Assembly: GCA_024638355.1 (NCBI GenBank)
Contig: JAHEKO010000090.1
Location: forward strand, 1 to 10,508
Reading direction: 5' to 3'
Source: Acidobacteriota bacterium
GTDB taxonomy: Bacteria > Acidobacteriota > Thermoanaerobaculia > Multivoradales > JAHEKO01
DNA: 10,508 nucleotides
The first letter of the stretch is position 1. The number at the start of each line of letters is the position of its first letter. Below the pieces are notes generated by a model. The model made no database searches, had not been told where the DNA came from, and worked only from the letters and a program-made list of their open reading frames with translations. This document shows, piece after piece, positions 9,646-10,508 of the stretch. Position numbers and translations under genes: made by a program.

Positions 9646-9754
9646 TTTCGGGGACAGGTTGACTATTTCACCAAAGATGACGGCTTCGCCCCTCGATGGC
9701 GCTTGCCCGCACAAGGCCGTAATCTACCGAGAAATACATAACCTGTCCCCGAAA
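9646..9754. repeat. REPIN-like inverted-repeat element between hutH and hutU
   Basis: Two 39-nt arms (9646-9684 and 9716-9754) face each other across a 31-nt spacer. The outer 15 nt are perfectly inverted (TTTCGGGGACAGGTT and AACCTGTCCCCGAAA). The inner 24 nt match at 16 positions, including a shared TATTTC block and a shared ACGGC end, giving 31/39 overall. The element is less GC-rich than its surroundings, non-coding, and fills most of the hutH-hutU gap. Two imperfect inverted units with a short spacer is the architecture of a REPIN or a miniature inverted-repeat element, which would be mobilised in trans by a Y1 (RAYT-type) transposase or another transposase elsewhere. I recall GGGGACAGGTT-type palindromes recurring in several bacterial genomes, but that is memory and not verified here. 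Transcribed, it could fold into a long stem before hutU. Confidence 0.75.
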
Positions 9755-9757
9755 CTG

Positions 9758-9772
9758 CCCCGAGACGCGGGG
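9758..9772 (-). other. Small hairpin immediately after hutH
   Basis: A 5-bp stem (CCCCG at 9758-9762 and CGGGG at 9768-9772) with a 5-nt loop begins one base after the hutH stop codon (9774-9776). No U-tract follows, so an intrinsic terminator is unlikely. It abuts the inverted-repeat element and may be part of its insertion context or a 3'-end stabilising structure. Confidence 0.25.
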
Positions 9773-9773
9773 G

Positions 9774-10508
9774 TCAGTCGAGGTCTTCGAGGTGGGCGTC
9801 GATCGCGCAGGCCATGTAGCGCTCGGCCTTTCTCAGGTCGGGTGCCAGCTCGCGGTCGTCTTCTAGCTTGGGGACCTCGCGCCGGAAATCTGCATGCAGG
9901 CGCTCGAGTGGCGCGCTCGAGCGCAGCGGGCGCAGGAGATCGAGGCCCTGGGCGGCGCAGAGGAGCTCGACGGCCAGGATCTGCCGCACGTTGTGGACGA
10001 CCTCCTGGAGCTTGAGCCCCGCGCCCATGCTCATCGAGACGTGATCCTCTTTGTCCGCCGAGGTCGGAATCGTGTCGATGCTCGCGGGATGGGCGAGGAC
10101 GCGGCTCTCGGCGAGGAGCGCCGCGGCCGTCACCTGCGCGAGCATCAGCCCGGAGTTGAGTCCGGGATCGGGCGTCAGGAAGGGCGGCAGCCCGGAGAAG
10201 GTCGTCTGGTTGAGCTTCTCGATCCGGCGCTCGGCGATCGAGCCGATCTCGCACAGCGCGATCGCCATGAAGTCGGCGGCGAAAGCGATCGGCTCGCCGT
10301 GAAAGTTGCCGCCGGCGAGCAGCGCCTGCGCTTCCGCGAAGACCAGCGGGTTGTCGGTGGCGGAGTTGATCTCGATCTCGATCTTGGCGGCCGCGTCGTC
10401 GAGCACGTCGCGCACGGCGCCGTGCACCTGCGGGATGCAGCGGAAGCTGTAGGGATCCTGCACCCGCGGATCGTCCTCGCGGTGGGACTCGCGGATCTCG
10501 GAGCCGGC
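9774..10508 (-). CDS. hutH: Histidine ammonia-lyase, C-terminal part (truncated by window edge)
   Basis: This is the cytoplasmic first enzyme of histidine degradation, removing ammonia from L-histidine to give trans-urocanate. The visible 244 codons are the C-terminal half of a protein usually about 510 residues long; the start and the Ala-Ser-Gly loop that forms the MIO cofactor lie beyond 10508. Recognisable conserved blocks are RVQDPYSFRCIPQVHGA (the Bacillus-like form of this motif, carrying the active-site Tyr and Arg), INSATDNPL, GGNFHGEPIA, the FMAIALCEIGSIAERR helix and the IPTSADKEDHVSMS block with the catalytic glutamate. The frame continues upstream to the window edge without a stop; a GTG at 10463 is internal, since conserved sequence precedes it. 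The stop is TGA at 9774-9776. The same strand and order as hutU indicate a hut operon, although the gap to hutU is unusually wide because of the repeat element. Confidence 0.97.
   Translation of the reverse strand, partial: AGSEIRESHREDDPRVQDPYSFRCIPQVHGAVRDVLDDAAAKIEIEINSATDNPLVFAEAQALLAGGNFHGEPIAFAADFMAIALCEIGSIAERRIEKLNQTTFSGLPPFLTPDPGLNSGLMLAQVTAAALLAESRVLAHPASIDTIPTSADKEDHVSMSMGAGLKLQEVVHNVRQILAVELLCAAQGLDLLRPLRSSAPLERLHADFRREVPKLEDDRELAPDLRKAERYMACAIDAHLEDLD

Noticed and set aside
8026..9741. A 571-codon plus-strand open frame opposite hutU
   Set aside because: It mirrors the well-conserved hutU frame and runs into the repeat element; no family features are seen.
9646..9754. CRISPR repeat or rho-independent terminator in the hutH-hutU gap
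   Set aside because: There is a single pair of inverted, not direct, arms with no spacer series, and no U-run follows the stem; an inverted-repeat mobile element fits better.

Overview
The window is a GC-rich bacterial segment, estimated by eye at roughly two-thirds G+C or more. It is densely coded, and every real gene lies on the minus strand. Read in the direction of transcription (high to low coordinates) the order is: histidine ammonia-lyase (hutH, 3' half only), urocanate hydratase (hutU, complete), a very large membrane sensor histidine kinase with an NtrY-like catalytic core, a secreted zinc metalloprotease of the DUF5117/DUF4953 type, and an OPT-family oligopeptide transporter (N-terminal part only). 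Codon use is strongly GC-biased. Gene content and architecture, especially the large zinc-dependent metalloprotease next to an OPT transporter, recall environmental Acidobacteriota and similar heterotrophs. No rRNA or other phylogenetic marker is present, so this assignment is a guess.

Layout: hutH runs off the right edge and stops at 9774. A 152-nt gap before hutU holds a clear inverted-repeat element with two 39-nt arms, the outer 15 nt perfect, which resembles a REPIN-like or miniature mobile element. hutU (7957-9621) is followed after 43 nt by the kinase gene (3867-7913). An 85-nt gap then leads to the metalloprotease (1310-3781), which has a signal peptide and a strong ribosome binding site. 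The OPT transporter starts 4 nt after the metalloprotease stop codon and leaves the window at position 1.

How the genes may work together: the metalloprotease would break down protein outside the cytoplasm, the OPT transporter would import the oligopeptides, and HutH and HutU carry out the first two steps of histidine breakdown (histidine to urocanate to imidazolone propionate). The kinase between them could be a sensor tuning this nutrient-scavenging set, but nothing in the sequence shows what it senses, and no response regulator is present here. Only the protease/transporter coupling and the adjacent hut genes are strong arguments for co-expression; the rest is inference from order and strand. 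The most notable features are the inter-hut palindromic element, the unusual double-sensor architecture of the 1348-residue kinase, and a perfect AT-rich 21-nt palindrome inside the kinase gene.
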